Below, in pieces: positions 1 through 7,568 of a DNA stretch of 13,145 nt. The DNA lies in NCBI GenBank assembly GCA_016293615.1, contig JAEDDX010000066.1, positions 1 to 13,145 of the forward strand. Direction: 5' to 3'. The DNA comes from Acetatifactor sp. (GTDB taxonomy: Bacteria; Bacillota; Clostridia; Lachnospirales; Lachnospiraceae). The position numbers were made by a program, and so were the translations under genes. The notes under the pieces were generated by a model. The model was not told the origin of the DNA and did no database searches. It worked only from the letters and a program-made list of their open reading frames with translations. How positions within the stretch are numbered: position 1 is the first letter of the stretch; the number at the start of each line of letters is the position of its first letter.

Positions 1-465
1 GAATTACGGAAATCTGGAATCCGCATGAAGAACCTGCCGAAAACAACATGCAGAAATGCGAGAATCGAGAATCCGCATGAAAAATAAGGATGTAGCAACA
101 TGCAGAATCGCGAGAATCTGGAATCCGCATGAAAAATCAGCCGGAAGCAACATGCAGAATCGCAGGAATTCAGAATCCGCATGAAGAACCTGCCGAAAAC
201 AACATGCAGAATTACGGAAATCTGGAATCCGCATGAAGAACCTGCCGAAAGCAACATGCAGAATCGCAGGAAATCAGAATCCGCATGAAGAACCTGCCAA
301 AAGCAACATGCAGAATTACGGAAATCTGGAATCCGCATGAAGAACCTGCCAAAAGCAACATGCAGAATCGTAGGAATTCAGAATCCGCATGAAAAATCAG
401 CCGGAAGCAACATGCAGTATCTCAAAAGCCGGAATCTCCATGAAGAACCCGCCGGAAAGAAAGAT
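1..465. repeat. 52-bp degenerate tandem repeat array (left end outside window)
   Basis: Eight consecutive units begin with GAATCCGCATGA at 17, 69, 121, 173, 225, 277, 329 and 381. The spacing is exactly 52 bp until the last unit, which is 51 bp. A decayed ninth copy (GAATCTCCATGA) begins at 432, and the tail of an earlier unit occupies 1-16, so the array continues to the left. Each unit contains GCATG and, 19 nt after it, CATGC, giving a 5-bp inverted repeat. The middle comes in three versions (AGAACCTGCC, AAAATCAGCC, AAAATAAGGA). The tail comes in mainly two (TTACGGAAATCTG and TCGCAGGAATTCA), which alternate strictly from units 3 to 7, giving a 104-bp higher-order period. The word CATGMAGAA occurs twice in most units, hinting at an older half-unit duplication. 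52 is not a multiple of 3, so the array is not a coding repeat. It lies just upstream of the iorA promoter. Confidence 0.95.
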
Positions 466-469
466 ATTT

Positions 470-484
470 CAGTATAGGATACTG
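470..484. promoter_or_regulatory. Short perfect palindrome, possible operator
   Basis: CAGTAT, a 3-nt centre AGG, then ATACTG form a perfect 6-bp inverted repeat between the repeat array and the iorA promoter, with its right end 48 nt upstream of the -35 box. The position would suit an upstream regulator site. The half-sites match no operator I recognise, and a 6-bp dyad can occur by chance. Confidence 0.3.
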
Positions 485-532
485 TATGGCAGCAGGCTTT
501 TTCGCGGTATTGGAATAACTTGGTGATAGCTC

Positions 533-561
533 TTGTGAAAACTTGAAAATCTTGGTATAAT
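533..561 (+). promoter_or_regulatory. Sigma-A type promoter for the ior operon
   Basis: A -35 box TTGTGA (533-538) is followed by a 17-nt spacer and a perfect -10 box TATAAT (556-561) preceded by TGG, an extended -10. Transcription should start near 568, giving a leader of about 60 nt before the chosen iorA start at 629. It is the only good promoter I see upstream of iorA, and no terminator lies between it and the gene at 4328. Confidence 0.7.
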
Positions 562-620
562 CAATATTTAGTCAGAGTAGTCGTTTTGGACTGATTTTGC
601 AACAATGGAAGGGATACAAC

Positions 621-628
621 AGGAAAAA
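621..628 (+). promoter_or_regulatory. Ribosome binding site that sets the iorA start at 629
   Basis: AGG followed by an A-run stands 5 nt before the ATG at 629. The in-frame ATG at 605 has no Shine-Dalgarno-like sequence before it, and it would add eight residues ahead of the usual IorA N-terminus (MKKYVMGNSAIA). Residue start and RBS both favour 629. Confidence 0.65.
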
Positions 629-2416
629 ATGAAGAAATATGTGATGGGAAACAGTGCCATTGCACTGGGCGCGATGGCGGCGGGAGTGAATCTGGTAGCC
701 GGATATCCGGGAACCCCCTCTTCGGAGATTATCGAGACAATTGCAGCCGAAAAACACGACGGCGTGTACATAGAGTGGTCAGTCAATGAGAAGGCAGCGC
801 TGGAGGTCGCGGCAAGTGCGGCATACAGCGGCGCGAGAGCCATGGTGACGATGAAGCAGGTGGGACTGAATGTGGCGTCCGATCCTTTGATGTCTCTGGC
901 TTATGTGGGCGTCAAGGGCGGCATGGTCATCGTGGCCGCGGATGATCCCGGCCCGATCTCTTCCCAGACCGAGCAGGATACCAGAAGGTTTGCGGATTTC
1001 TGCCGGATTCCGGTGTTCGACCCTGCTTCGCCTGAGGAGGCGTACGAGATGATCCAGGATGCATTTGCTTGTTCCGAGAAATATCAGACGCCTGTATTGT
1101 TCCGCCCTACCACCCGGGTCTGCCACGCCTACGCTTCGGTTGATGTGACGGAGGAGACGACGCCGAAGGCTTATGAAGGCTTTGAGAAAAACGCGGCAAA
1201 ATGGGTGATCTTCCCCAGACTTTCCTACGCCAGCCACGGCATGATCGAGAAAAGAAATGTGCAGATAGGTGACGATTTCTCAGACTATCGATTCAATACA
1301 GCCGAGGGTGCAACATCCGCAAAGACCGTGGTCGCATCCGGCGTATCTTACGCTTATGCAAGGGAGTTTTTGAAAAACCACAGCGAAGTCCGTCTGGTGC
1401 GCGTTGCAACCGCTTACCCGCTTCCGGAGAGATTCCTGTCTGAGGTATTGCGAAACACCGAAGAGGTGCTGTGCCTGGAGGAACTCAGCCCTTACATAGA
1501 AGAACAGCTCCTAAAGCTTGCGGGAAAGTATCATCTTCCCGTGACCGTCAGGGGTAAGCTCGACGGAATGGTTCCCCACAACGGTGAGCTTAGTACCAAT
1601 CTGATTGCCGGTATCCTCTGCGATTATCTGGGGATCGAAGCACCCACCCGGGCGGCGGACCTTTCCGACGCACCCGCGCTTCCCGTACGACCTCCGGTTT
1701 TGTGCGCAGGCTGCCCCCACAGGGCTTCTTTCTATGCGGTAAAGCAGGCACTGAAGGGAAAAAAGAGCTACTTCTGCGGCGACATTGGTTGTTATACCCT
1801 GGGCAATGCCATGCCGCTGGATATGGTCGATACCTGTCTGTGCATGGGTGCGGGAATCACCATGGCGCAAGGCTTCCATCATGTGGACCCTGAAGCTGTC
1901 GCAGTGGCGTTTGTGGGCGACTCGACCTTTTTTGCCTCCGGTCTCACAGGGGTTGTCAATGCAGTCTTCAATCAGGCGAATATGATTCTCTGTGTGCTGG
2001 ATAATTCCACGACCGCAATGACCGGTCATCAGCCCCATCCCGGCACGGGCCGCAATATGATGGGCAATGTGGTGGATAAGGTCAATATCAGAAAGGTGCT
2101 GGAAGGCATCGGTTTACAGGAAATTGTGGAGACAGATCCTCTTGATTATCAGGCATCTGTGGAAGCGGTACGGCATTGTGCATCCCTTCCGGGTGTCAAA
2201 GCGATCCTGTTCCAATCTCCCTGTGTGGCAATCACGAAGCCGACGGGCAAGTGTACCGTCAGTGAAAAGTGTATTCAATGCAGGAAATGTATCCGGGAGA
2301 TCGGGTGCCCTGCACTGGTAACCGTCGACGGCAAGGTAACGATTGATAAAAACCTTTGTACCGGCTGCGGGCTGTGCAGTCAGATCTGTCCTGTCGGCGC
2401 AATCATGAACGAATGA
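629..2416 (+). CDS. iorA: Indolepyruvate:ferredoxin oxidoreductase, alpha subunit
   Basis: This 595-residue protein is the large catalytic subunit of the enzyme that oxidatively decarboxylates indolepyruvate and other aryl-pyruvates to aryl-acetyl-CoA, passing electrons to ferredoxin in the cytoplasm. The N-terminal pyrimidine-binding part shows the family signature AGYPGTPSSEI at residues 24-34. The C-terminal half carries CAGCPHR (359-365) and the thiamine-diphosphate region with GDSTF (430-434) and DN (458-459). Two [4Fe-4S] ferredoxin motifs end the protein: C548, C551, C554 and C560, then C577, C580, C583 and C587, the last followed by Pro. Length and domain order match the IorA family. 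It heads an operon with iorB and a PaaK-type ligase, the usual partners. An ATG 24 nt upstream (605) is possible but has no ribosome site. Confidence 0.96.
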   Translation: MKKYVMGNSAIALGAMAAGVNLVAGYPGTPSSEIIETIAAEKHDGVYIEWSVNEKAALEVAASAAYSGARAMVTMKQVGLNVASDPLMSLAYVGVKGGMVIVAADDPGPISSQTEQDTRRFADFCRIPVFDPASPEEAYEMIQDAFACSEKYQTPVLFRPTTRVCHAYASVDVTEETTPKAYEGFEKNAAKWVIFPRLSYASHGMIEKRNVQIGDDFSDYRFNTAEGATSAKTVVASGVSYAYAREFLKNHSEVRLVRVATAYPLPERFLSEVLRNTEEVLCLEELSPYIEEQLLKLAGKYHLPVTVRGKLDGMVPHNGELSTNLIAGILCDYLGIEAPTRAADLSDAPALPVRPPVLCAGCPHRASFYAVKQALKGKKSYFCGDIGCYTLGNAMPLDMVDTCLCMGAGITMAQGFHHVDPEAVAVAFVGDSTFFASGLTGVVNAVFNQANMILCVLDNSTTAMTGHQPHPGTGRNMMGNVVDKVNIRKVLEGIGLQEIVETDPLDYQASVEAVRHCASLPGVKAILFQSPCVAITKPTGKCTVSEKCIQCRKCIREIGCPALVTVDGKVTIDKNLCTGCGLCSQICPVGAIMNE

Positions 2417-2465
2417 GTACCATGGCGTGCACAGGAAAAGCCTGAATCGAATCAACAGGCAGCGG

Positions 2466-2472
2466 AAAGGGA
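2466..2472 (+). promoter_or_regulatory. Ribosome binding site that sets the iorB start at 2481
   Basis: AAAGGGA stands 8 nt before the ATG at 2481. An in-frame GTG at 2427 would extend the protein by 18 residues of a basic, unconserved character (MHRKSLNRINRQRK...). The protein from 2481 begins MNKDILICGVGGQG, exactly where IorB proteins begin. Confidence 0.75.
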
Positions 2473-2480
2473 TAGAAACT

Positions 2481-3074
2481 ATGAATAAAGATATTTTGAT
2501 ATGCGGTGTCGGAGGCCAGGGAACGGTTCTTGCTTCCAAGATCATCGCAGAAGCGGCAATGGATGCAGGGCATGCGGTGCATTCAGCCGAGACCATCGGC
2601 ATGGCGCAGCGCGGCGGCTCCGTTACCAGTCATGTTCGCATCGGGGAAGCTTTTTCTCCCCTGATTCCCCGGGAGAGCGCGGATGTACTGCTTTCCTTTG
2701 AACCTGCGGAGGCGGTACGAAACCTGATATATCTGAAGCAGGACGGCCTGGTCATCGTCAATTCCGACCCGACCAAGCCTGTCACGGAATCTCTGCATGA
2801 CACCGGATATGACGGAAAAGAGATGGTTGCCTACCTTCAGAAGAAGCGTCGGACAATCGTGACTTCCGCGGAGGAGATCTGTGCGCCCTTCGGTTCTACC
2901 CGGTATTTCAACATTGCCATCTTAGGTGTGGCGGCAGGTTGCGGAAAGCTCGGATTCTCCGTGCAGGATATCTTGCGTGTCATCGAAAGAAAAGTACCGG
3001 CGCGTTTTGTGGAGACCAACAAGGCCGCTTTCCTGGCCGGTGTAAAGATTGGAGAAAGCTATGAAGTTAAGTGA
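2481..3074 (+). CDS. iorB: Indolepyruvate:ferredoxin oxidoreductase, beta subunit
   Basis: This 197-residue protein is the small (gamma-domain type) subunit that pairs with IorA; the alpha and beta subunits together form the active oxidoreductase. The GVGGQGT motif (residues 9-15) opens the fold. The family signature TIGMAQRGGSVTSHVRIG, which in this superfamily lies at the catalytic and CoA-facing region, is at residues 38-55. Length is normal for IorB. It sits 64 bp after iorA. Its last 14 nt overlap the start of the following ligase gene, whose ribosome site lies inside iorB, so the two are probably translationally coupled. Confidence 0.95.
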   Translation: MNKDILICGVGGQGTVLASKIIAEAAMDAGHAVHSAETIGMAQRGGSVTSHVRIGEAFSPLIPRESADVLLSFEPAEAVRNLIYLKQDGLVIVNSDPTKPVTESLHDTGYDGKEMVAYLQKKRRTIVTSAEEICAPFGSTRYFNIAILGVAAGCGKLGFSVQDILRVIERKVPARFVETNKAAFLAGVKIGESYEVK

Positions 3075-4314
3075 GTTGCAGTTGGCGCAGGTCGATCGTC
3101 AGATCAAGCGGCTGATCGCGAGTGACAGCTACTATGGTAAGATTTTCAAGGAGGCGAATATTGAGGGCGTTACCAGTCAGGAAGAGTTCGAGAACCTGCC
3201 CTTTTCCAGCAAAGCGGATCTGAGAAACGCCTATCCGCTCGGCATTCAGGCCGTGCCGGACGAGGAAGTGGTCAGAATCCATTCCTCCTCAGGAACCACC
3301 GGCAAGCCCGTCATCATTCCTTACACCGCTAAGGATGTGGAGGATTGGGCAATCATGTTCGCCAGATGCTATGAGACGGCGGGCATCACCAACAAAGACA
3401 GAATCCAGATCACGCCCGGATACGGACTCTGGACCGCGGGCATCGGCTTTCAGGCAGGCTGTGAAAAGCTTGGCGCCATGGCGATTCCCATGGGCCCGGG
3501 CAACACGGACAAGCAGCTGCAGATGATGATGGACTTAAAGTCCACAGTCCTGACCGCAACCTCCTCCTACGCTTTGCTGCTGGCGGAAGAGATCAACAAG
3601 AGAGGACTGAAGGACCGCATCTGCCTGAAAAAGGGCGTGTTCGGCTCTGAGCGCTGGAGCGAGAAGATGCGAGACTATATCAGGACGGAGCTTGGCGTGG
3701 AATTGTACGATATTTACGGACTGACAGAGGTTTACGGCCCCGGCATCGGCATCAACTGTTCCGAGCAGAACGGCATGCACTACTGGGATGACTATGTATA
3801 CATCGAGATCATCGACCCCAAGACCGGCAGGAATGTGCCTGACGGCGAGGAGGGTGAGATCGTCATTACCACACTTGTCAAGGAAGGCGCACCTTTGATC
3901 CGTTTTCGGACACACGACATCTCCCGCATCATTCCGGGCGAATGCCCCTGCGGAAGAAAGTATCCCCGGTTAGATATCATCAAGGGACGAAGCGACGACA
4001 TGTTCAAGGTACACGGCGTCAATATGTTCCCGAGTCAGGTGGAGGAGATCCTGGGCAGCGTAGAAGGCGTCTCCAGCGAATACAACATCAATATTGCGCA
4101 TGATGACAGCAAAAACCGCGATGTGATTCTGGTTACCGTGGAGGCGGAGGGGCGTGTGGACTTTGAGAAGACCGGACAGAGAATCCGAGAGCTCTTCAAG
4201 TCCAGGCTGAGTGTAACTCCCAAGATCACCGTGGTTCCCATCGGAACCCTTCCCCGTACCGAGAAGAAGGCAAAGCGTATCATCGACCACAGAGAAAACA
4301 ATTTATTTACATAA
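3061..4314 (+). CDS. paaK: Phenylacetate-CoA ligase family (AMP-forming aryl-CoA ligase)
   Basis: This 417-residue enzyme belongs to the ANL adenylate-forming superfamily, PaaK branch, which activates phenylacetate-like acids with ATP and CoA. Visible motifs are SSSGTTGKP (residues 75-83, phosphate loop), YGLTEVYGPG (219-228), FRTHD (282-286), a PCGRKYPR segment (296-303), GRSDDMFKVHGVNMFP (309-324), and PRTEKKAKRI near the C-terminus, where K403 aligns with the usual catalytic Lys. The start at 3061 has GGAGAAAG just before it inside iorB, and the frames overlap by 14 nt. The N-terminus is slightly shorter than many PaaK proteins and lacks the usual leading Trp-containing segment; all core motifs are intact. 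Next to iorAB it probably interconverts aryl-acetyl-CoA and the free aryl acid. Exact substrate (phenyl-, hydroxyphenyl- or indoleacetate) cannot be read from sequence. Confidence 0.93.
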   Translation: MKLSELQLAQVDRQIKRLIASDSYYGKIFKEANIEGVTSQEEFENLPFSSKADLRNAYPLGIQAVPDEEVVRIHSSSGTTGKPVIIPYTAKDVEDWAIMFARCYETAGITNKDRIQITPGYGLWTAGIGFQAGCEKLGAMAIPMGPGNTDKQLQMMMDLKSTVLTATSSYALLLAEEINKRGLKDRICLKKGVFGSERWSEKMRDYIRTELGVELYDIYGLTEVYGPGIGINCSEQNGMHYWDDYVYIEIIDPKTGRNVPDGEEGEIVITTLVKEGAPLIRFRTHDISRIIPGECPCGRKYPRLDIIKGRSDDMFKVHGVNMFPSQVEEILGSVEGVSSEYNINIAHDDSKNRDVILVTVEAEGRVDFEKTGQRIRELFKSRLSVTPKITVVPIGTLPRTEKKAKRIIDHRENNLFT

Positions 4315-4319
4315 GGAGG
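4313..4319 (+). promoter_or_regulatory. Ribosome binding site overlapping the ligase stop codon
   Basis: AAGGAGG starts within the TAA (4312-4314) of the ligase gene and stands 8 nt before the ATG at 4328. With only 13 nt between stop and start and no room for a promoter or terminator, the downstream TIR/NDT-like gene is almost certainly on the ior-paaK message. Confidence 0.85.
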
Positions 4320-4327
4320 CCATAACT

Positions 4328-5617
4328 ATGAAGCAGTACACTTGTTTTGTAATTTCGCCGATCGGCGCAGAGGGAACCGAACTCTATGAGGAGTATAAGG
4401 ATCTGCTGGAACTGATCATTATTCCGGCGCTGGAGATCTATAACATCCAGGTCAAGCGCGGCGATCATTTTGTCAATGACGAAAAGATCGATTCTTCGGT
4501 GATTAGAAACATTCAGGATGCAGACATCTGTATCTGTGACATTTCCCTGCCCAACCCCAATGTATATTATGAACTGGGCCGCCGTGATGAGACCGGGAAG
4601 CCGATTCTCCTGCTGAAGAAAAAAGGAAGTCCGCAGGCCCCTGTCGACATTGCGACCAGAAGATATTTTGAGTATGAGTGGGATGGCCGATATGCCATCC
4701 GGGAAGCACAGAACCATATCAGAGCATTTGTCGAGCCTCTGATCGAGGAGGGCTTTGAGGAAAGGGGCAAGAGCGCGACTCTGAGCGATATCGCGGACAG
4801 TATCAGCCGTCTGGAGAGAAAGATCGACCGTCTAGCGACCAAGGGAGGCACTGCTGTTTCTCCCGCTGTTACAGTCGATGCCCCTGCGGATGATGCGAAT
4901 CCCGCAGATAAGCTCAAGCTTGCGGTTATGCAGACGAATGTGCCCCTCGCAGAGCAGGCGATGGATCAGCTGCAGTACAGATATCCCGAGCAGAAATTTT
5001 ATGACCAGGTGGTACGCAGCGTGGCATCCATGGGATCGGAGAGAGCAGGTGAGATGCTGCTTGGACATGCCAGAGAGTATTTCGACAGTGATGTCGAACT
5101 GAAGAAGAAGCTGGACTATCTGGCAAGCATGGTTACCTATGCCACCAAGAGAGACAAGTCAGAGAGCATTCTGGAACTGTTCCTGAGCTGCTGCAAGAGC
5201 CTGGAGATTCAGGCGGAGAACGAGGCGCCCGAGATGGTGGTGACCATTTACAACCAGCAGAATCGTCTCTTCCACAGCATCTATCTGGACACCCGCAATA
5301 CGGAGTGGCTGGACAAAGCGCTCAGCGCATTGAAGAAGGCAATTTCCATCGACCCCAGAAACTATATGTACTACAACATGGCCACCTGCTACTACGCTTA
5401 CGGACGCTCCAACGGGGAAATCGAGATGTTCCAGCTTGCGCAGGATGCCATTGAACGCTGTCTTACAATGGATACCAAGGATGACAAGGATCATCTGGAG
5501 ATGGCCTGCAAAATCTATGCGAAGCTGAAGAATCCCAAGCTGCAGGACACCTTTGACAGATTTGCCGCAGTGAACCCGATTCGTGCGAAGCTGATTGCAA
5601 AGGAACTCTTCTCATAA
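4328..5617 (+). CDS. TIR/nucleoside 2-deoxyribosyltransferase-like domain protein with C-terminal helical (TPR-like) repeats
   Basis: This is a 429-residue, apparently soluble protein. Residues 4-97 show the pattern of the NDT/TIR-like superfamily that cleaves N-glycosidic bonds of nucleosides or nucleotides such as NAD: strand CFVISPIG (6-13), a helix, then DADICICDIS (64-73) and NPNVYYELG (76-84). E82 is at the position of the catalytic Glu in nucleoside deoxyribosyltransferases and TIR NADases. A short charged heptad-like stretch (about 150-172) suggests a coiled coil, followed by a Pro/Ala linker (about 174-194). The rest is helical, with a recognisable TPR-like pair around residues 328-383 (ALSALKKAISIDP ... 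AIERCLTMD). No signal peptide or TM segment is seen. Family knowledge makes an enzyme domain plus a protein-sensing scaffold plausible; substrate and partner are unknown. It shares the operon of iorAB-paaK. Confidence 0.8.
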   Translation: MKQYTCFVISPIGAEGTELYEEYKDLLELIIIPALEIYNIQVKRGDHFVNDEKIDSSVIRNIQDADICICDISLPNPNVYYELGRRDETGKPILLLKKKGSPQAPVDIATRRYFEYEWDGRYAIREAQNHIRAFVEPLIEEGFEERGKSATLSDIADSISRLERKIDRLATKGGTAVSPAVTVDAPADDANPADKLKLAVMQTNVPLAEQAMDQLQYRYPEQKFYDQVVRSVASMGSERAGEMLLGHAREYFDSDVELKKKLDYLASMVTYATKRDKSESILELFLSCCKSLEIQAENEAPEMVVTIYNQQNRLFHSIYLDTRNTEWLDKALSALKKAISIDPRNYMYYNMATCYYAYGRSNGEIEMFQLAQDAIERCLTMDTKDDKDHLEMACKIYAKLKNPKLQDTFDRFAAVNPIRAKLIAKELFS

Positions 5618-5621
5618 AGAA

Positions 5622-5731
5622 AACGATCCGGAGCTTCATTTGCCATAGGGATGTTCAACGACAGATTCATTCCTGCTGTTGTTCGAAGATCCGCACGGCT
5701 CCGGATTGTTGCTCAGAAACAACAGTTCAGG
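5622..5731 (+). promoter_or_regulatory. Structured intergenic RNA element with competing stems
   Basis: The gap between 5617 and 5770 contains nested and competing inverted repeats. AACGATCCGGAGC (5622-5634) pairs with GCTCCGGATTGTT (5698-5710) over 13 positions with a single G-U. Inside it, AACGACAG (5657-5664) pairs with CTGTTGTT (5676-5683). The same CTGTTGTT can instead pair perfectly with AACAACAG (5718-5725), extended by CCTG (5672-5675) with CAGG (5728-5731) across a 2-nt bulge. The last pairing crosses the outer stem, so it is either a pseudoknot or an alternative state. No T-run follows, so it is not a classic terminator. It could be a leader controlling the gene at 5770 or a processing site. 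It matches no riboswitch I recognise. Confidence 0.45.
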
Positions 5732-5769
5732 GACATCATCAAAAGGAAGGCGGCAGAGAGGACTTAGCA

Positions 5770-7530
5770 GTGGAGACAGGAAAGAAACAGGGCCGGATTA
5801 CGACAATCAAAGTTGCGCTACTTCTGCTTTTCACGGGGATGGTCTGCCTTTCTGCGAAAATGCTGTTCGCCGGTTTTCCGGCGGATGAGGAATATCAGCT
5901 GGTGATGTCATACCGGCTTGCGACGGGCGACAGGCTGTTTACGGAGGTCTGGGATACCATTCAGACTTCCGGCTTCCTGTGCGCGGCGCTGATCCGGGTG
6001 TACCTTTCCCTGACCGGCACTTCGACCGGCATTGTCGTTTTTCTGCGGGCGTGCGGACTGGTTCTGCAGGCGCTGACTGCGCTGCTTCTGTATCATACGC
6101 TGAAGCGCCACACGGCAAAATGGTACGCCTGTCTGATCGCAATTGCCTATTACTGCGTGTTTACCAAGCTGATTGCCATGCCGGATTTTTCCAACATGCA
6201 GTCATGGTTTCTCACGGGTATGCTCTGTCTGATGTTTCAGGCGGCGGAGTGCGACATACAGGGCAGGAGAAACAAGCGCATCCTCCTTCTTATCGGGGCG
6301 GCTTTGTGCTACTGTCTGGCGGTGCTGTCGACGGCGTGCGTGACGCTGGTACCCGTGATCGCAGTTTTTCTGTGCCTGCTGTTTCATAAAAGCAGACGGG
6401 ATATGCTCGCGTGCAATGCAGTCTTCTTCGGAGTCTGCCTTGTGACGGGGCTCGGGTATCTGGGCTTTGTGGTATATGAAAACGGCTCGCTTGCGTCCGT
6501 CCTTACCAATATGGCGAATACCCTGTCGGGCGATTCCACGCACATGTCCGGCGTGAACATTGTGGGCAGCTCGAAGTGCATGACTTATTTGAAGGAGCTT
6601 TGGAAGCTTCTGTGTTACCTGGCAGTATCGGCGGCAGCCGCCTTTGCTTTCACCGGGTGGGTCCATCGTAAGAAGAAGCTTGCCGACAGGAAGTTCTTCT
6701 TTTACAGCTGCTGGCTGTATCTGGCGATGCTTGTGACCCTGATACAGTGGTTTCCGATGCAGACAGGCTATGAAGGACTTCGGCTTTTCATCCCCGTCGC
6801 CGCCATTTGCGGTGCGCTTTCCTTAAGAGGCGGGGCGAAGGACGAGCCTGGTCGTATGAGACAGGTGATGGCCCTTTTCGGCATCCTGATCTTTGCGGGA
6901 GCCTATGTGCATGTGCTCTGCATCAGCAATGTGCCTTTGATCCAGAATCTTTCTTTTCTATACGGTGCCTGCCTGTGGGGACTGATCTCGCTCGTGTTCA
7001 CCTACGGCGCGGGAGACAGGAGGGCATCGTTGACAGGACTTCTTGTGACGCTTGGGTTTGTGGTGATTGCCGGAAGCGGTTATACCCTCTCAAGCGGTGC
7101 ATTCGGCAGTCATATCTTTGAACTGGACGGTATCGTCAGAAACGGTCCCGCCCAAAACTGCCTGATGTCTAAGGACGCTGCCTGGGTCTATCATACGGAT
7201 TATGAGACCTTTGAGAGCGTTGTACCGAAGGGGAGCAATGTCCTGATCATCACGGATTTCTTCCGGAATACTTCAGTCACCTCCTGTTATCTGCTCAATG
7301 ATGTGCACATCAGCCATTATTCCGTGAATTCCACGCCGACCTTTTCGGAGAAACTGGAGGAGTACTGGCAGCAGTTCCCGGAGAAGACGCCGGATGTGGT
7401 CATGGTGAATACCCACGCGGTCACCCTGAAGGAGGGCGACTGGGCGGCGGGGTATCTTTCTCGTGAGTTTGGGGAGGCACGGTGTCTGCACACAGAGAAT
7501 GCCGATTACTATTTTAGAGAAAAGCCTTAG
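5770..7530 (+). CDS. Polytopic membrane protein, GT-C-like glycosyltransferase candidate
   Basis: The 586-residue product has about 12-13 hydrophobic segments, the first at residues 13-35, and a soluble C-terminal tail of about 140 residues. After TM1 the first outside loop has FPADEEYQ (36-43), followed by RLATGDRLFTEVWDT. This acidic loop plus a G-D-x-x-x-x-E-x-W-D run is the layout of GT-C fold enzymes, which move sugars from lipid carriers on the outer membrane face; the acidic pair would be the catalytic candidate. The tail contains a short Rossmann-like strand (GSNVLIITD) but no motif I can name. Start is GTG, supported by AGAGGA (5757-5762) 7 nt upstream. The gap before it is 152 bp and structured. 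The downstream exonuclease gene follows after 38 nt. Donor, acceptor and even the glycosyltransferase assignment remain inference. Confidence 0.7.
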   Translation: METGKKQGRITTIKVALLLLFTGMVCLSAKMLFAGFPADEEYQLVMSYRLATGDRLFTEVWDTIQTSGFLCAALIRVYLSLTGTSTGIVVFLRACGLVLQALTALLLYHTLKRHTAKWYACLIAIAYYCVFTKLIAMPDFSNMQSWFLTGMLCLMFQAAECDIQGRRNKRILLLIGAALCYCLAVLSTACVTLVPVIAVFLCLLFHKSRRDMLACNAVFFGVCLVTGLGYLGFVVYENGSLASVLTNMANTLSGDSTHMSGVNIVGSSKCMTYLKELWKLLCYLAVSAAAAFAFTGWVHRKKKLADRKFFFYSCWLYLAMLVTLIQWFPMQTGYEGLRLFIPVAAICGALSLRGGAKDEPGRMRQVMALFGILIFAGAYVHVLCISNVPLIQNLSFLYGACLWGLISLVFTYGAGDRRASLTGLLVTLGFVVIAGSGYTLSSGAFGSHIFELDGIVRNGPAQNCLMSKDAAWVYHTDYETFESVVPKGSNVLIITDFFRNTSVTSCYLLNDVHISHYSVNSTPTFSEKLEEYWQQFPEKTPDVVMVNTHAVTLKEGDWAAGYLSREFGEARCLHTENADYYFREKP

Positions 7531-7553
7531 GGTCAGACAAAAGACTTAGGGTC
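7526..7553. repeat. Short direct repeat CTTAGGGTC
   Basis: CTTAGGGTC occurs at 7526-7534, covering the TAG stop of the membrane-protein gene, and again at 7545-7553, just before the ribosome site (GTGGGGG) of the exonuclease gene. The two copies are 19 bp apart. This may be a small local duplication; no function is evident. Confidence 0.5.
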
Positions 7554-7568
7554 CGTGGGGGAATACAA

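Noticed and set aside
4..234. Minus-strand 76-codon open frame in the repeats
   Set aside because: The 52-bp period shifts the reading frame each unit, the peptide has no coherent composition or ribosome site, and the frame is simply stop-poor because of the repeat sequence.
1..465. CRISPR array
   Set aside because: The whole 52-bp period is repetitive: the would-be spacers share the same few variants instead of being unique, and no cas gene is present in the window.
568..600. Small hairpin or attenuator in the iorA leader (AGTC / GACT)
   Set aside because: The pairing is only 4 bp with overlapping alternatives and could easily be chance.
605..628. Upstream iorA start at 605
   Set aside because: There is no ribosome site before it and it would add residues not expected in the family; 629 has an AGG site and the standard N-terminus.
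5622..5710. Intrinsic terminator after the TIR/NDT-like gene
   Set aside because: The long stem has a 63-nt loop and is not followed by a T-run, so it does not fit a Rho-independent terminator.
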